This document shows positions 38,121 to 49,896 of a stretch of 64,000 nucleotides of DNA, piece after piece. The notes beneath the pieces are model-generated. The model worked only from the letters and a program-made list of their open reading frames with translations, was not told where the DNA came from and did no database searches. Positions within the stretch are counted from its first letter, which is position 1. Every line of letters starts with the position of its first letter. Origin of the DNA: Eudorina sp. 2006-703-Eu-15 (Eukaryota > Chlorophyta > Chlorophyceae > Chlamydomonadales > Volvocaceae); assembly GCA_003117195.1 (NCBI GenBank), contig BDSI01000058.1, forward strand, positions 578,138 to 642,137, read 5' to 3'. The position numbers and the translations under genes are program-made.

Positions 38121-40134
38121 CTACACGAACAGATCCACCACAGTCGCCGCCGCGAACACCAGGAACAACGAGCCGCCCACGTACTGCAAAACCCGCTCGC
38201 TGAAGTACTGCGACAGGAAGCCGCCTCCCGCCACCGCCAGACCCGTCGCAACGCCGTGACCCGCCACCGCGCCAGCGGTGACGCCCAGCGGCGAGGACGC
38301 GGCCGCCAGCGCAATGGTTGCGAGGAAGGACTTGTCGCCCCACTCCGCTGCGAAGACGAGCGTGAAGGTGGTGAGCACGAGCCGCAGCGCGTCTTCGCTG
38401 TTGGCCTTGAGCCCGTCCACCACCTCCTTTGCCTCCTCCTTCTCCTCCGCCGCGCTCTCGTCCGCATCCTTGGCGTCCTGCGCGGACAAGTTTCGGACAG
38501 GAGTGAATGATCGCGGTGACTCCGAGACGACAGTGCGTGTATGTACCGCAGGTCCCGGCGTCCTGAAAGGAAGATCCGCGTCGCATCGCAGCTGCAGGTG
38601 CAGGTTTGTTTGACCCGGTGTCCCGTACATCGCCGGGTCAAACCCCACCTGCAGCGTCTTGATTCCGAAGTAGAGCAGCAGCGCAACAGCCAGCAGGTCG
38701 TCGTACGGGATGTTCGCGTCGCCAGGCACTAGCTCGTCCACCTGGTGCAGTACCTGCGGGACGTCAGTTCGTACAACGGCCTCAGTGATGCACCATAAGC
38801 GACTTTAAAGGTCTAGAACTGCCCCCCTGATAGCCCATCCCTCCCCGCCGATCTCCATACCCCACACCACCTCCTCATCATCTCACGCTGAGCTCGTCTC
38901 CTACCCGCACCGGTGTCCCGATCTGACCTGTGGCCTGTGGCGTCGGCACCCCACTCAGGCAGGCCCGCGACGGTCCTGTCCTCACCTGCCCCAGCAGAAC
39001 GGAAATGACCGTCATGACCGCCAAAGCGCCAAAGGTGCCCGTGAAGACCAGGCTCTTGGGCTGCTTCAGCGCTAAGAGCAGGGCGATGAAAAACGTCTTG
39101 TCGCCGATCTCAGAGAAGAAGATCAGCAGGAACCCGGACACGAAACCCTCGCGCAGCGGCGAGTCACCCACGATACCTGCGGGGAGCGGCGGGCCGCGCA
39201 GGGTGGGGCACCAACGGTGATGCTAGCTGTCATGTCGCCATTGTGGTTCACCCAGATGGGCGGCACGAAGCCCCTCCACCCATGTTTGTGCATTGAGATG
39301 CGTCACCTGGTCAGGCATGCGGACGTGCGAGGCGGTCCCGGGTCTTAGACCGCCGGCCGAGGGGCTGTGGCAGGGGGCAGAGGTGCATGGATGGGTGGGC
39401 CAGACACGGAGGACACGCGGTGCCGTGACTGGCATGAACCGCTGGCCGCCAGGTCTTCTGAAACCTGCACTGGAGAGAGTGCTTGCACACCGCGACATTG
39501 GGCGTCGGCACGCGGCCAGACCAACCAAGTAGGTCAGCAGGCTGGGATCCATATGATGGTCATGTTTGTACTGACTGCGGCGTGCGCAGTCGTGCGACTG
39601 CGGGTGTGCTTGTGTTGGGCCGGGCCGTGGGACGCAAGCCCTGGAGACAACCTCGCGTACGTGCGCTGGGAACTCACCGGGAATCGACAAAGCAGCCGTG
39701 TCAGCGGCTGGCGTGGCAGCGTCTGCTGGGAGACCCAGCGCCAGTGACATCGCCAGAGCGAGTGCTGCCGCCGTCGCCACGTTACCCGGGTGCAGTAGCT
39801 GCTCCAGCTGCGCGAGCTGCAAAAACCAACGGGCGTGCTTGGGTGCCTTTTCAAGTTGGCACGACACGATGGAAGGGGGGCCAGCATGCATGCGCCCCAC
39901 CTGCTTAACGGGGCCTGGTGCGACCGCCTGTGAAGCCTTTCGTTCCAGAGGGCCATGGAGCTGGAGTCCCTCAATTTCCGTTATCAATCCATTGGTGCTT
40001 AGAGCGCGTGGAAGGTGTGCACCTTGCCGACGGCCGAAGCGGCTTGCATCCTTCCGGCAAGCATAAAACGGACGGGGTCTCAATCGCCCAAAAGGTTGGA
40101 CGCACATGTTACTGGGAAGCTTCATCGTGCTCAT
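38121..40134 (-). CDS. GDT1: GDT1-family (UPF0016) cation transporter, plastid PAM71/CGLD1-like
   Basis: Five exons join in phase: 40134-39901, 39816-39678, 39176-38986, 38753-38649 and 38477-38121 (TAG), giving 341 residues. The Arg-rich N-terminus with no long hydrophobic run fits a chloroplast transit peptide, followed by an Ala/Leu membrane-like segment in exon 2 (ALALAMSLALGLPADAA). The conserved core has the two family signatures, SEIGDKTFFIALLLAL in the first half and AEWGDKSFLATIALAAASS in the second. About six membrane spans are separated by a charged loop (KDADESAAEEKEEAKE). The family exchanges Mn2+/Ca2+ (and H+); plastid members supply Mn to the thylakoid for photosystem II. The exon 4 donor is placed at CAG|GTGGGG (38649) because the junction YFGIKTLQ-DAKDADE then matches the family's usual loop. 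Confidence 0.92.
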
Positions 40135-41400
40135 TTTCGTCAACGCGAGACACTACAATTGAAGACGACACCGCTCGGTGCGCTCGTGTGGTGAATTGCG
40201 CGCGTATGTGTGGTAGAGCTCCAAGAAACCCACTTGATGAGGTGATCTCGAGTGAGGCTAATTTCTCACAATCTTTACTGGCCCTAGAGCGGTATTTTGC
40301 AGGTCAGAACCTGAGTTTCGGTAAGAAAGGATGCCGTACACTTGGTCCGAGTCGCCGATCAAGCATCAAGGACTTCAAGGAACATGTAGAACTTTGTCCT
40401 CACTTCAACTATGTTTGTGAAAGTAATGCAGAGCTCTGATGTGAGGTTGCAAGAGGTATTTGCTTGCATCATCTTGAAACGAACTAGATTTTGGTGAGTA
40501 TAAGAAATAATCTACCTATGAATTTTATTTATCCATCAAAGAGAAAGCAGGCGATCATACAGTGAGAAGCAATTGAATGGCCGTGAGCCGCAGACATCTC
40601 TGCATTCATGCGCAGGCGGGATGCATTTGCGAGTCGATCTGATACCCGAAACTGATGTCCAAGAGATCCACGGTGCAGCATGGCCGTCGAGTAGTCATTT
40701 CCTAAATGGCTACTCAGTCTCTAAGCTCCACACCTCTGCCATCTTGACCATAATGGAAACATGCAATCATAACGTGCACTGACGGAAGCTGAGTGCGTCG
40801 GAAAGGGTATCCATGCTAAGGCCAAATCTATAAGTCAAGATGGGTCAAGCGGTCATACTTCGTAGTTTCAATGTCGGTATCTGTCAGTGTAGTCATTTTC
40901 ACAGAATTGCTGCAACCTTTGATTATGATGCGATAGCTACTCTAAGAGCTTGTGAGCTGGCACTTCAGCATAAGGGTCACAAGGCAGGCTTGATTGGAAA
41001 ACGCCAACATGCGGTGCATAGCAGGCGCCGGGTAAATGCCGCACTGGCATGCTTAGAGCGGTAGAGCGTATCAATGCGTCGAGCGGTTGCCTCCTTATTA
41101 CGATACAACGCGCTACCAATTGCGTGCGTGGGCCCAGAGCACTGATTTTGCAACGACAAGTAACACGATCAAACAACAGCTGCTCAACGGCTCACGGTGG
41201 TGGGCGGTACCTGGGCGTCCTGGGTACCGTCTCGGCGTACCGTTAAGTGTACTGAAACTCGTCCACGGTTCTCACATAAACTCGACATGTACCCACTCTG
41301 CTGCTCAATTTAAACATTCACCGTCAAATTGTTTCCATGATATGCAAGCTTGTGTATAATTAAATTCCGTCTTGCACTTTCTTACCGTTGCCGTCTCGAA
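40135..41400. promoter_or_regulatory. Divergent intergenic region between GDT1-type gene and first P4H
   Basis: 1.27 kb, noticeably AT-rich. It should hold both 5' regions. An open frame reaching 40437 on the + strand has no recognisable protein sequence and overlaps the GDT1-type first exon antisense. No exon is supported. Confidence 0.5.
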
Positions 41401-42391
41401 ATGCGTTTTCTTCTCGCTGTTGCGGGTCTGCTCTGTTTTGCGGCATTTGCGTCGAGTGAGTAATACCGCGATCTTGAAGCATAAGTTATATTCACATTCA
41501 GAATACTGTCGAAAACAAGCGAGACGTCCGTTCACATGTCGGCTCGTTGACTTGGTGCTTTTTCCTACTCGCATTATCAGGTGAAAGCTCATGGGGTGGC
41601 TTGCCAGATCGGCTCCTGCCAAACTCCCTTGTGATGGTAAGGCCCCCAACGACCGCGTTGTTGCTGCATTACTGCTGCAGGACAAAAAGTCCGAAGGCAC
41701 GCACTTGCCTGGCGTGTTCCATGTGATGTCCCTCTTTGCCGCTTTGTTCCGAAGATTGTTTATTCTTAGTGATATTTATTACGCTGCTGTCCGTGACGGT
41801 CACCCTTTCGGCCCTCTCCCTGCCGACAGCACCACGAGGCGGACAAGCAGTTTGACGAGGATGCTACCCCTTGGGTGGAGCAGGTCGGCCTGCATCCCCG
41901 CGCCTTCTACTTCCACAACTTCCTCACCAAGGCGGAGCGCGCCCACATCGTCCGCCTCGCAGCCCCCCGGCTGAAGCGCTCCACCGTCGTCGGCTCTGGC
42001 GGCGAGGGCGTAGTCGACGAAATCCGCACCAGCTACGGCATGTTCATCCGCCGCCTCGCCGATCCGGTCATCGCCCGAATCGAGAAGCGCATCTCCCTGT
42101 GGACACACCTGCCCGTCGAGAACCAAGAGGATATCCAGGTGCGCCTGCAGATGGAGTCCAGCCCGGCCCAACCCAACGCAGCACTGGGTTCCGCTGCGCG
42201 CAAATGACCCCCAATGGCGAAGTGGCCAGCTCTCGAAACCGACCGCGGCACAACCTTACCTGCATAGCGGAGACGTGCCTGCTTTTCTGAAAGGGGCGCC
42301 AATGATTGTATACCGCGTACCCGCCCACAGGTGCCAGTCGTGTTATGTGATAGCCACCATGGCCATTATCTGCGGGCCGCGTGCCTGTGTG

Positions 42392-42423
<32 letters not shown>

Positions 42424-43442
42424 AGGCAGCGCTTGGTTGTTCAAATCCTCCTGGCGGCGTTCTGATCAAACGACCGCGTGCTTGTCCCGGTCGCAGGTGC
42501 TCCGCTACGCTCACGGCCAGACGTACGGCGCCCACTACGACTCGGGCGACAAATCGAATGAACCCGGCCCCAAGTGGCGCCTGGCCACTTTCCTCATGTA
42601 CCTCTCTGATGTGGAGGAGGGCGGCGAGACTGCTTTCCCGGAGGGCAGCGTCTGGGCCGACCCCTCCATCCCGAACCGGGTCGGGAAGGTCTCTGACTGC
42701 GCCAAGGGCCACGTGGCCGCCAAGCCCAAGGCCGGCGACGCCGTGCTGTTTTACTCGTTCTACCCCAACCTGACCATGGATCCCGCCGCCATGCACACCG
42801 GCTGCCCGGTCATCAAGGGCGTCAAGTGGGCGGCGCCTGTCTGGGTGAGTTGGTAGCCTGTGTGCTGAGGCAAGGGGAACGCTCCCTGTGGACGCGCGAG
42901 ATGTGTCATGGCGGGGAAAAGTGGTTGCAACATCTGGTTGCAATCGTGCATACTGCATGGACTCTTCGTTACGTGTATCGCCCTCGGATCCTTTGGCCAA
43001 CAGTGCTTCAGCGCGCTTCGCAAGATATCGATCGGGGTTCGTGTCCTGACTTTCCCCGTCCTTCGGTCCCTCGCCTTCCCCTCCATTATCGCACTATCAG
43101 ATGCACGACATTCCTTTCCGGCCGACTGAGATTGCCAACGGCTTCCAGCACATCCCCGACGGCGAGCCCGATGCCGGGGGCTGCGCGGACCTGCACCCGC
43201 GCTGCAGCGAGTGGGCTGCCGCCGGCGAGTGCCAGCGCAACAAGGGCTTCATGGGCGGCGACATGGACAGCCCGGGGACCTGCCGCAAGAGCTGCGGGAC
43301 GTGCCAGGTTTGCAGCAGCGGGGACATGGAGTGCATCAACCGCAACCGCGAAAAGGGCGGGTACTGGAAGCTGGATAAGGACGAGCTGGAGTGGCTGGGG
43401 GCAGGCGACTTGTGGCAACAGGATATGTCGCCGGAGCTGTAG
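41401..43442 (+). CDS. P4H: Prolyl 4-hydroxylase with C-terminal ShKT domain, copy 1
   Basis: Exons 41401-41455, 41581-41636, 41830-42138, 42497-42844 and 43101-43442 give 369 residues. Residues 1-18 are a signal peptide ([18 protein letters not shown]). The 2-oxoglutarate/Fe(II) dioxygenase domain spans about 40-257. The Fe ligands are His153 and Asp155 in HYDSG and His240 in HTGCPV, and the 2-oxoglutarate-binding Lys is probably Lys250, ten residues after the second His. [20 protein letters not shown] is the usual P4H core. Exon 5 encodes a cysteine-rich ShKT module ([17 protein letters not shown] to CRKSCGTC, six Cys), common in plant and algal P4Hs. The enzyme acts in the ER/Golgi on proline-rich cell-wall proteins. 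It is a tandem duplicate of the gene at 45635: exons 3, 4 and 5 have identical lengths and phases. Confidence 0.95.
42394..42422. repeat. (CTG)9 microsatellite in P4H copy 1 intron 3
   Basis: An uninterrupted CTG run lies in the intron 42139-42496. It is absent from the matching intron of copy 2. Confidence 0.9.
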
Positions 43443-45634
43443 ACAAGGGAAAACTTTGAACCTGGGCGAGCGGAGGACCGGACCTGGAGTGACGAGGCAT
43501 TTCGTAGCTGTTTAGGACATTCTTGAGGTGGCTAGGTAGCTTGGATAGAGGGTAAAGGGTGGATTATGACCGGAGGAACGCACTGACTGACTGAGCAACG
43601 CATCGACCGACGGAACGAATACACAAGTACAGTGTGCTGAACTCGAGAGTGCGGTCAGCGTGGGCTTACCGGCAAGGCGGGTGCTGCACTAACCGTTTGT
43701 ACATGTCTGCTTGTGCGCTGTCGCGCACGTGCGTCGATTGCGCCGCTGTGTGCCGAACATCACATGACTAACGGTAACGGTAACGGTTCATTCAATAACG
43801 GTGCGGATGGACAGAACACATGGAGTGCCGCATTCCCATGCATGGGCGGATGGCGGGGGTTGGCAGTTGGGGAGGTTGGATTGCGGGCTGCGGTCTCCCA
43901 GTTGGTGGTGACTTCATTTGGATGTCGTGCTGGCCGCGCATTGACGACCTGACATGGGCGTGTTGCCGCAAATAAGAAATGCAGCTGTGCGCTCTTTGCC
44001 ACTCTTTATTCAGCACTGGGCGTGATGTCTTACCTCGAGGCATGTATGTTTGGGATACGTGGGGCTGGTTTTGCACACCTTGCTATTTTTTCATGACGAG
44101 GACTGCCACGTAGACTGCCGCAGCTGACGTAGTTTCGTAGATGACATAGGTCAGAGGAGAAGAAATTCGTCGGCGCGTGATGAGGGCTTACAGCAGATTG
44201 TACAATCTGGCCCGGGATCACCATCGGCTGCATGGGGATAGACAATGGAGCGACAATGGAGCTTTCGGCGGGGCTAGGGTGTCTAGGATGGCCGCTGAGA
44301 TGCTGGCACATGCGTCCATGGACGATTGGACTTGCACGGATGTGCTGTGCTGGAGGACGCCATTGCTTATACCGCGATTTCTTCGTAGCAGGAAGGTAAA
44401 GCTACCTTCGTGCGCCTTAGCATGCGCCCAATATTATGGGCTCGAGTTTGGCGCGGGTTTCGAGCGGACCAGTCGGGGACAACGCTGGCTTGGCTTGTTA
44501 CTATGAATCGAAAAATTCTTGGTGAAAGCCTACAAGGCGACATGCCAAGTAGGCACCGCGTTTGGAAGGCAACCTAGGGGTTGTGGGCGTCATGTCAAAT
44601 GTGTGACCAGGTGCCCAGTGTTGGACGGCAATGTGGGTCACTGCTTGGGCTGTTCGAAAGCCGCATGGTCGGCTGCACAGCAGCCCATGTAACACACGTG
44701 TGACACGCTGCCATGACAAGACGCGTGCAGAGTTTGCGAGTTGCCGTACGATGAACAGGGCAGCTGCGTGAACCAACTCATTCATCGAAGCCAGCTGCTG
44801 CACAGGGCAGCTGTGTCCCAGACGGTGGACCAACCGATTCAGCGAAGCCAGCGGCTGCACGTCCTCTCTGGCGGGGAGGCATTCGCTACTGCCTGATCAA
44901 GCACCGCTTGCTCGCACGCACATGGCATCACCAATAGATCCTCTTGAACGGGCAGGGAAGTTTCGTCGTTCCAGATGCTCCGTTTCGCTTCAGGGCAAGT
45001 CGTCGCCCAACGGTTGTGTCCCAAGGGTCAGTGATTTCCAGCACTACAGTCACTGCCCTTAGCTTGAAACCAACCTTGCCTTGAATACCACTGACGGTTG
45101 AAGCAAAGTTTTTGGAACGACACCGCTTCCTTCCCTTTGGGTTACCAGCCGTTGCAGATACCGTAACGCTATGAATACATACATGCAAATTGCCAAATAT
45201 TTTGCGGATTCCAAAGTGGCAATTTTGCCAAGTGCCATTTCGTCCATGCTTGGTGTTTCCGACGAGGGCACTATTACGTAAGACGTGTGATGCAACTGAC
45301 ATGCGCAGAAATGCAAAACTCTGCGTAATACTAGCTGTACCAGATATCTGTTTATGTTCTTGGGCTAATCATGCTCTGATATGATATGGAGTTACACTTT
45401 GGCGGGCGCAGCTGTTTGTCCCTCGGTACCATCGTTGACCGTCCCTTGTACCGGGGTGCGCCCAATCGTAAGGCAAATAAGAACTCCGTGCGAGCCCCTG
45501 ACATAATCTACATATGTATATTTTTGCACTATACAATACAGCCGTGCATCCTCAGTTTTCTTTGCCCCATTGCCGCAGCTTGTCATAAGCCTGTGCTCTC
45601 ACCAAGCTTCAACTTGTGCGGGCTGAAGCTTAAG
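43443..45634. other. Intergenic between the two prolyl 4-hydroxylase genes
   Basis: 2.2 kb with no exon I can support on either strand. It holds the 3' UTR of copy 1 and the promoter of copy 2. A TGTAA at 44688 is the only signal of that kind I found here, far from the stop of copy 1. Confidence 0.55.
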
Positions 45635-47536
45635 ATGCGTTCAACACATTTCACGTGTGCCTTTCTGCTTTTACATCTAGCGTTTGCGTATAGTGAGTAA
45701 TGCAATTCCGAAAGCAACTTCGCCCAGAGCGCTGTGTGACGGCCAGTTACTAAGTGTTCGTCGTGGGTTTGTGCAGGCAGCCAAGATGCATCGAATTGGG
45801 GAGGCCTCCCGGAACGCCTCTTGCCGAGCGCTCTTGTAATGGTGAGGACAGCACGGGCGCCGCATGTGACCTTCGCGACATTTCGCAACCGTCTGGGTCC
45901 ATATGCTTAACTCGCGCTTTGCCATTTCCTTGCTATTCGCCAGCACACCGAAGCGGACAAGCAGTTTGAGGAGGAGGCGACGCCATGGGTGGAGCAAGTC
46001 GGGCTGCATCCTCGCGCCTATGTTTTCCACAACTTCCTTACCAAGGCGGAGCGGGCACACATGGTCTCGCTTGCCGCACCCAAGCTGAAGCGCTCCACTG
46101 TCGTCGGTTCCAACGGCGAGGGTGTTGTGGATGAAATCCGCACCAGCTACGGCATGTTCATTCGCCGCATGTCAGACCCCATCGTCACCCGCATTGAGAG
46201 GCGCATCTCCCTCTTCACCCAGCTGCCCATCGAGCATCAGGAGGACATCCAGGTGAGGTGCTGAACACCAAACACTGAGCACCAAATGAACCACGCGGTC
46301 GTGCCTACCTAGGGCGCCTAGGGCAACACATGGGGCATTTCGCAACGTCGCCCTGTGGCATGCGTCACGCCACGAAGCTATGGCATCACGCGCGCCGTTC
46401 AAATGACAGTCTGTCGCCCCTTCGCCCCGTGCCCGGGGCAGCACCGACAGAGTGTTTGCCCATGGAGTTACGGAGCGGATGGGATGCTGTTGACCTAGGG
46501 TGCCGTATGAGCCCAAAGACGATATCTAGACACTTCCCGGCTTTCCCCACCGTCGCCCGCACCCTACTCACGGTCGCAGGTGCTGCGGTACGCTCACGGC
46601 CAGACGTACGGCGCGCATTACGACTCGGGCGCGTCCTCAGATCACATAGGGCCCAAGTGGCGCCTGGCCACTTTCCTCATGTACCTATCGGACGTGGAGG
46701 AGGGCGGCGAGACTGCGTTCCCGCACGATAGCGTCTGGGCCGACCCCTCCATCCCGGACCGCGTCGGGAAGGTCTCTGACTGCGCCAAGGGCCACGTGGC
46801 CGCCAAGCCCAAGGCCGGCGACGCTGTGCTCTTCTACTCTTTCCTCCCGAACAACACCATGGACCCCGCCGCCATGCACACCGGCTGCCCGGTCATCAAG
46901 GGCGTCAAGTGGGCGGCGCCTGTCTGGGTGAGTGCGGATAGGACGAGGAACAAAACCAGGGCAGCACGGCCCGATCAATTCGTGAGAATGTAAAGACAGA
47001 TTTGGGGTTTGGGGTGGCAACGTGGCACGTGTTCCGTGAATCCTTCTCTCAGGGGAATCAGCTACCCCGGCAAGTCCCGTAGAGCTGCCCGGGATTGGCG
47101 ACATCCCATCCCGCAAGCCGCGAAACATGGAATGAGCTCGACGACGACGCTGAGCGCCCCGCCTGGCTCCCCGCTCGCCTCGTCTTCCGTACAGATGCAC
47201 GACATTCCCTTCCGGCCCGAAGAGATCAAGGATGGTGTGCAGACCAACATGGACCGTGACCCGGACGCCGGACTCTGTGTGGACACCCACCCACGCTGCG
47301 GCGAGTGGGCCGCCGCGGGCGAGTGTGAGCGCAACAAGATGTACATGGCGGGGGGCCCCAACAGCCTTGGCGCCTGCCGCAAGAGCTGCCGCACCTGCGA
47401 GCAGTGCCGCAGGGGCGACATGGACTGCGTCAACCGCAACCGCGAGAGGGGCGGGTACTGGAAGCTGAACAAGGACGAGCTGGAGTGGCTGGGGGCAGGC
47501 GACTTGTGGCAGGAGGACCAGTCGCCGGAGCTGTAG
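45635..47536 (+). CDS. P4H: Prolyl 4-hydroxylase with C-terminal ShKT domain, copy 2
   Basis: Exons 45635-45692, 45777-45841, 45944-46252, 46580-46927 and 47195-47536 give 373 residues. The signal peptide ([19 protein letters not shown]) and exon 2 differ from copy 1, while exons 3-5 are the same length (309, 348, 342 bases) and closely similar in sequence. Catalytic residues are kept: His157, Asp159, His244 and probable Lys254. The ShKT domain has all six Cys ([17 protein letters not shown] to CRKSCRTC), followed by an extra CEQC-type pair as in copy 1. Differences cluster in the loop after HYDSG, which is DKSNEPGPK in copy 1 and ASSDHIGPK in copy 2. Both copies look functional; they may differ in expression or in peptide preference. 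Confidence 0.95.
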
Positions 47537-49896
47537 AGCTCTTGACCTCTGGCCTGTGCTGATGTTGGAAAGCGGGTCGCGGGACGGCTGGCTGGCTGGA
47601 GGCAGCAGAGGCGTAAGGCCGGCCGACCGGGGGTTGGTGCACTCGGGATGGAAACTAAGACAACGCAGCGGGGGAGGTGTGTGCAAGCGGGCGGGGCGAG
47701 GTTTATTATCCGGCGCCGGTGCCCCTGGATCTCTTGACAAGCGGGCGGGGCTCTCGAGGGAGGGGTCTTCTCAAAAGGGGACAAGTACAGGCGGCCGTGG
47801 CGATCGAGGGCACCCGGTGGTCCGGTGCACCCGGGCACCATGGCCATCCGCGGGCAGCTGGGCAGCAACAAGGGGGATCTGCGAGCTGCCCCGGGACCGA
47901 GTTGTGCGGTTTGCAAACGAGGTTCGATGAACGGGTCGGGTCGGGTCGGGTCAGCGATGTGCTGCGGTCAGTGTCATCGGTATTGGTAGTGCGATCGGGC
48001 GGGGCACCGGGGCGCATGGGAACCCGATCCCACAGGCGCGGGAGCTGCCGTCGCCAGTGGGCGAGCGGGACATCGCTTCAAAGGATGGTATTCCACTCTG
48101 GTGGGTGGTCTGCTGGTGCCGGCGCCGGTGACTCCCCCCCGAGTATGATGTTGAGGCATTGGGAATGCATGGCTTCACTTCAATGGTTGCGTGGGTTGTA
48201 TTCTTCGTGGGTATGACTGTAGGTGGTCTGTAGGCTGACAGACTGACTGCCCGTGATTGAAATCGTTCTTGACGTCGCTGTTCCTGAAGCCCGCTTGCGA
48301 TCCGGGTTGGGTGCCGGCGCGGCGGGGCGGGGCGAGCGGACGGGTGAAACCTGCCGTCTTGGGCGTTGCACGGCTATCTTTATTTATCCATGAACCGGAG
48401 CCTATATTCTTTTCGGTCGTTTTGCTCGGGCTCGGCGGCTTGGCTTGTGTGCTGCGCACCGCGAATTGCTGCGCGTGGGTCCTGCGTTGCGGAAGAACTG
48501 CGCACTGTTGTGTGGCGTTGGTCCGACGGATCCAATGTCTCTGCTGGCGGCGTTGAGCCCCTCAGTCCGGCAGGGCATCGGATGTGAGGGTTTAGGGTCC
48601 GGCAGTGGCGGTGCCGAAGGGATCCCGGGGGGCATAAGGGGGTTGGCGGTCCTCCGCGTGGCGAGTCGAACGCCATGATGATACCGCCACGACTGACCGC
48701 ATTGCTGATGATGCACAACACCGAACTCCGCATTTGCATGGGGGTTGACTGCACGTGCAGGCCTCGGTCCATCACCGATGCCGTTGTGACCCTCTCCCTA
48801 CTCCCTTGATTGCATTGCCGGTCCGGCAGCAGGAATCGGAATAATACTCCCAAACAATCAATAAAGCGCGGCGATACCGCACATGCACAGCGGTGCGGGG
48901 TCCGACTGATTTGAGCGGTTGGGGACGTGGCCGGTCGGCTTCGGGTTCGAGGACGGTTGCCTGAGGCGCGAGGCAATTGGGACTCGAGTGTTGGTTGTAC
49001 AGCAATCTGACGGCCCCGGTGTGTGGTCGATCGGGTAACATAGTAGGTGGAAGCGGAGGATCTAGACATTACCGATTGTTATAGGATGCAGGCATGACGA
49101 CGGATCGTGCGCTACGACAGCGATCTGCTAGATATATCCCTAGGTTTAGGTCTACATATTACATGGCTTACCGCCGTACGGCAATCGCATTGCCATAACA
49201 GCGTTGTGAGTGAATGAATCACGTTACAATGGACGATGTTGTGTTGTGTATCGGTGCGCACGCGCCCTGAGATCGCTGTGCTGTGCCTGAATTGCGGGGA
49301 CGCGGAGATCACACGCAGCAAGTGAGTTGAAAGGAGTCGCATATCCCGCCGTATTACGGTCACGATATTGCTTGCCGTACTCGGGATTGCGCTGCGGGCC
49401 CTATGGATGGGGCAGGTCCGTAACGAACACGTGATTGCCCGACCCCCCGACCCCCTGACCGCCTCCAGGAGCTGACAGCGAGTGCATCGCTCGGACACAG
49501 CAATTTGTGTCCCACCACATGCACCACACCCAGTACAGTACGGGTCCGTCAGTCTCTTGCCCGGGACAGCCCTGGCCCACGGTGCGGTCCTTGCCCCTCG
49601 CGGCTCCTACGCCACCACCTGCGCGGAAGGCGCGCACCGAGGCCGATGACTCTTGACGGCTTTGGGCCGCATCTACATACGACAGCGCGCCCTGCCGCCC
49701 TCCATCAACGACCTGCCTCAAGAGTCAGGACCTTCTGACTGACCAGCAAGCCATCAACCCGCTGAACCCCCCGGGCAGTCCAGTCGCAACCGCCCGGCGC
49801 GCAGCGGTGTGCTCCCACGTCCCACCCCGTCAGAGACTAGGGTGTAGGCCTCAGGAGGCCCTCCCACCCTGTCATCCAGACTCAGATTTTCAGCCC
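47537..49896. other. Intergenic between convergent P4H copy 2 and GNAT genes
   Basis: 2.36 kb with no exon I can support. It holds two 3' UTRs. The first TGTAA for the - strand gene is at 49228-49224. Confidence 0.55.
49224..49228 (-). promoter_or_regulatory. Candidate TGTAA polyadenylation signal of the GNAT gene
   Basis: TTACA on the + strand reads TGTAA on the - strand, about 670 bases after the stop of the GNAT gene. Confidence 0.45.

Noticed and set aside
38510..38648. Open extension of GDT1-type exon 4 past CAG|GTGGGG to a GTACAT donor
   Set aside because: Also in phase, but it adds ~35 residues absent from the family. The shorter exon gives the expected loop directly after YFGIKTLQ.
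39918..40439. 173-codon open frame on the + strand upstream of P4H copy 1
   Set aside because: It overlaps the first GDT1-type exon antisense, has no recognisable sequence and no splice context.
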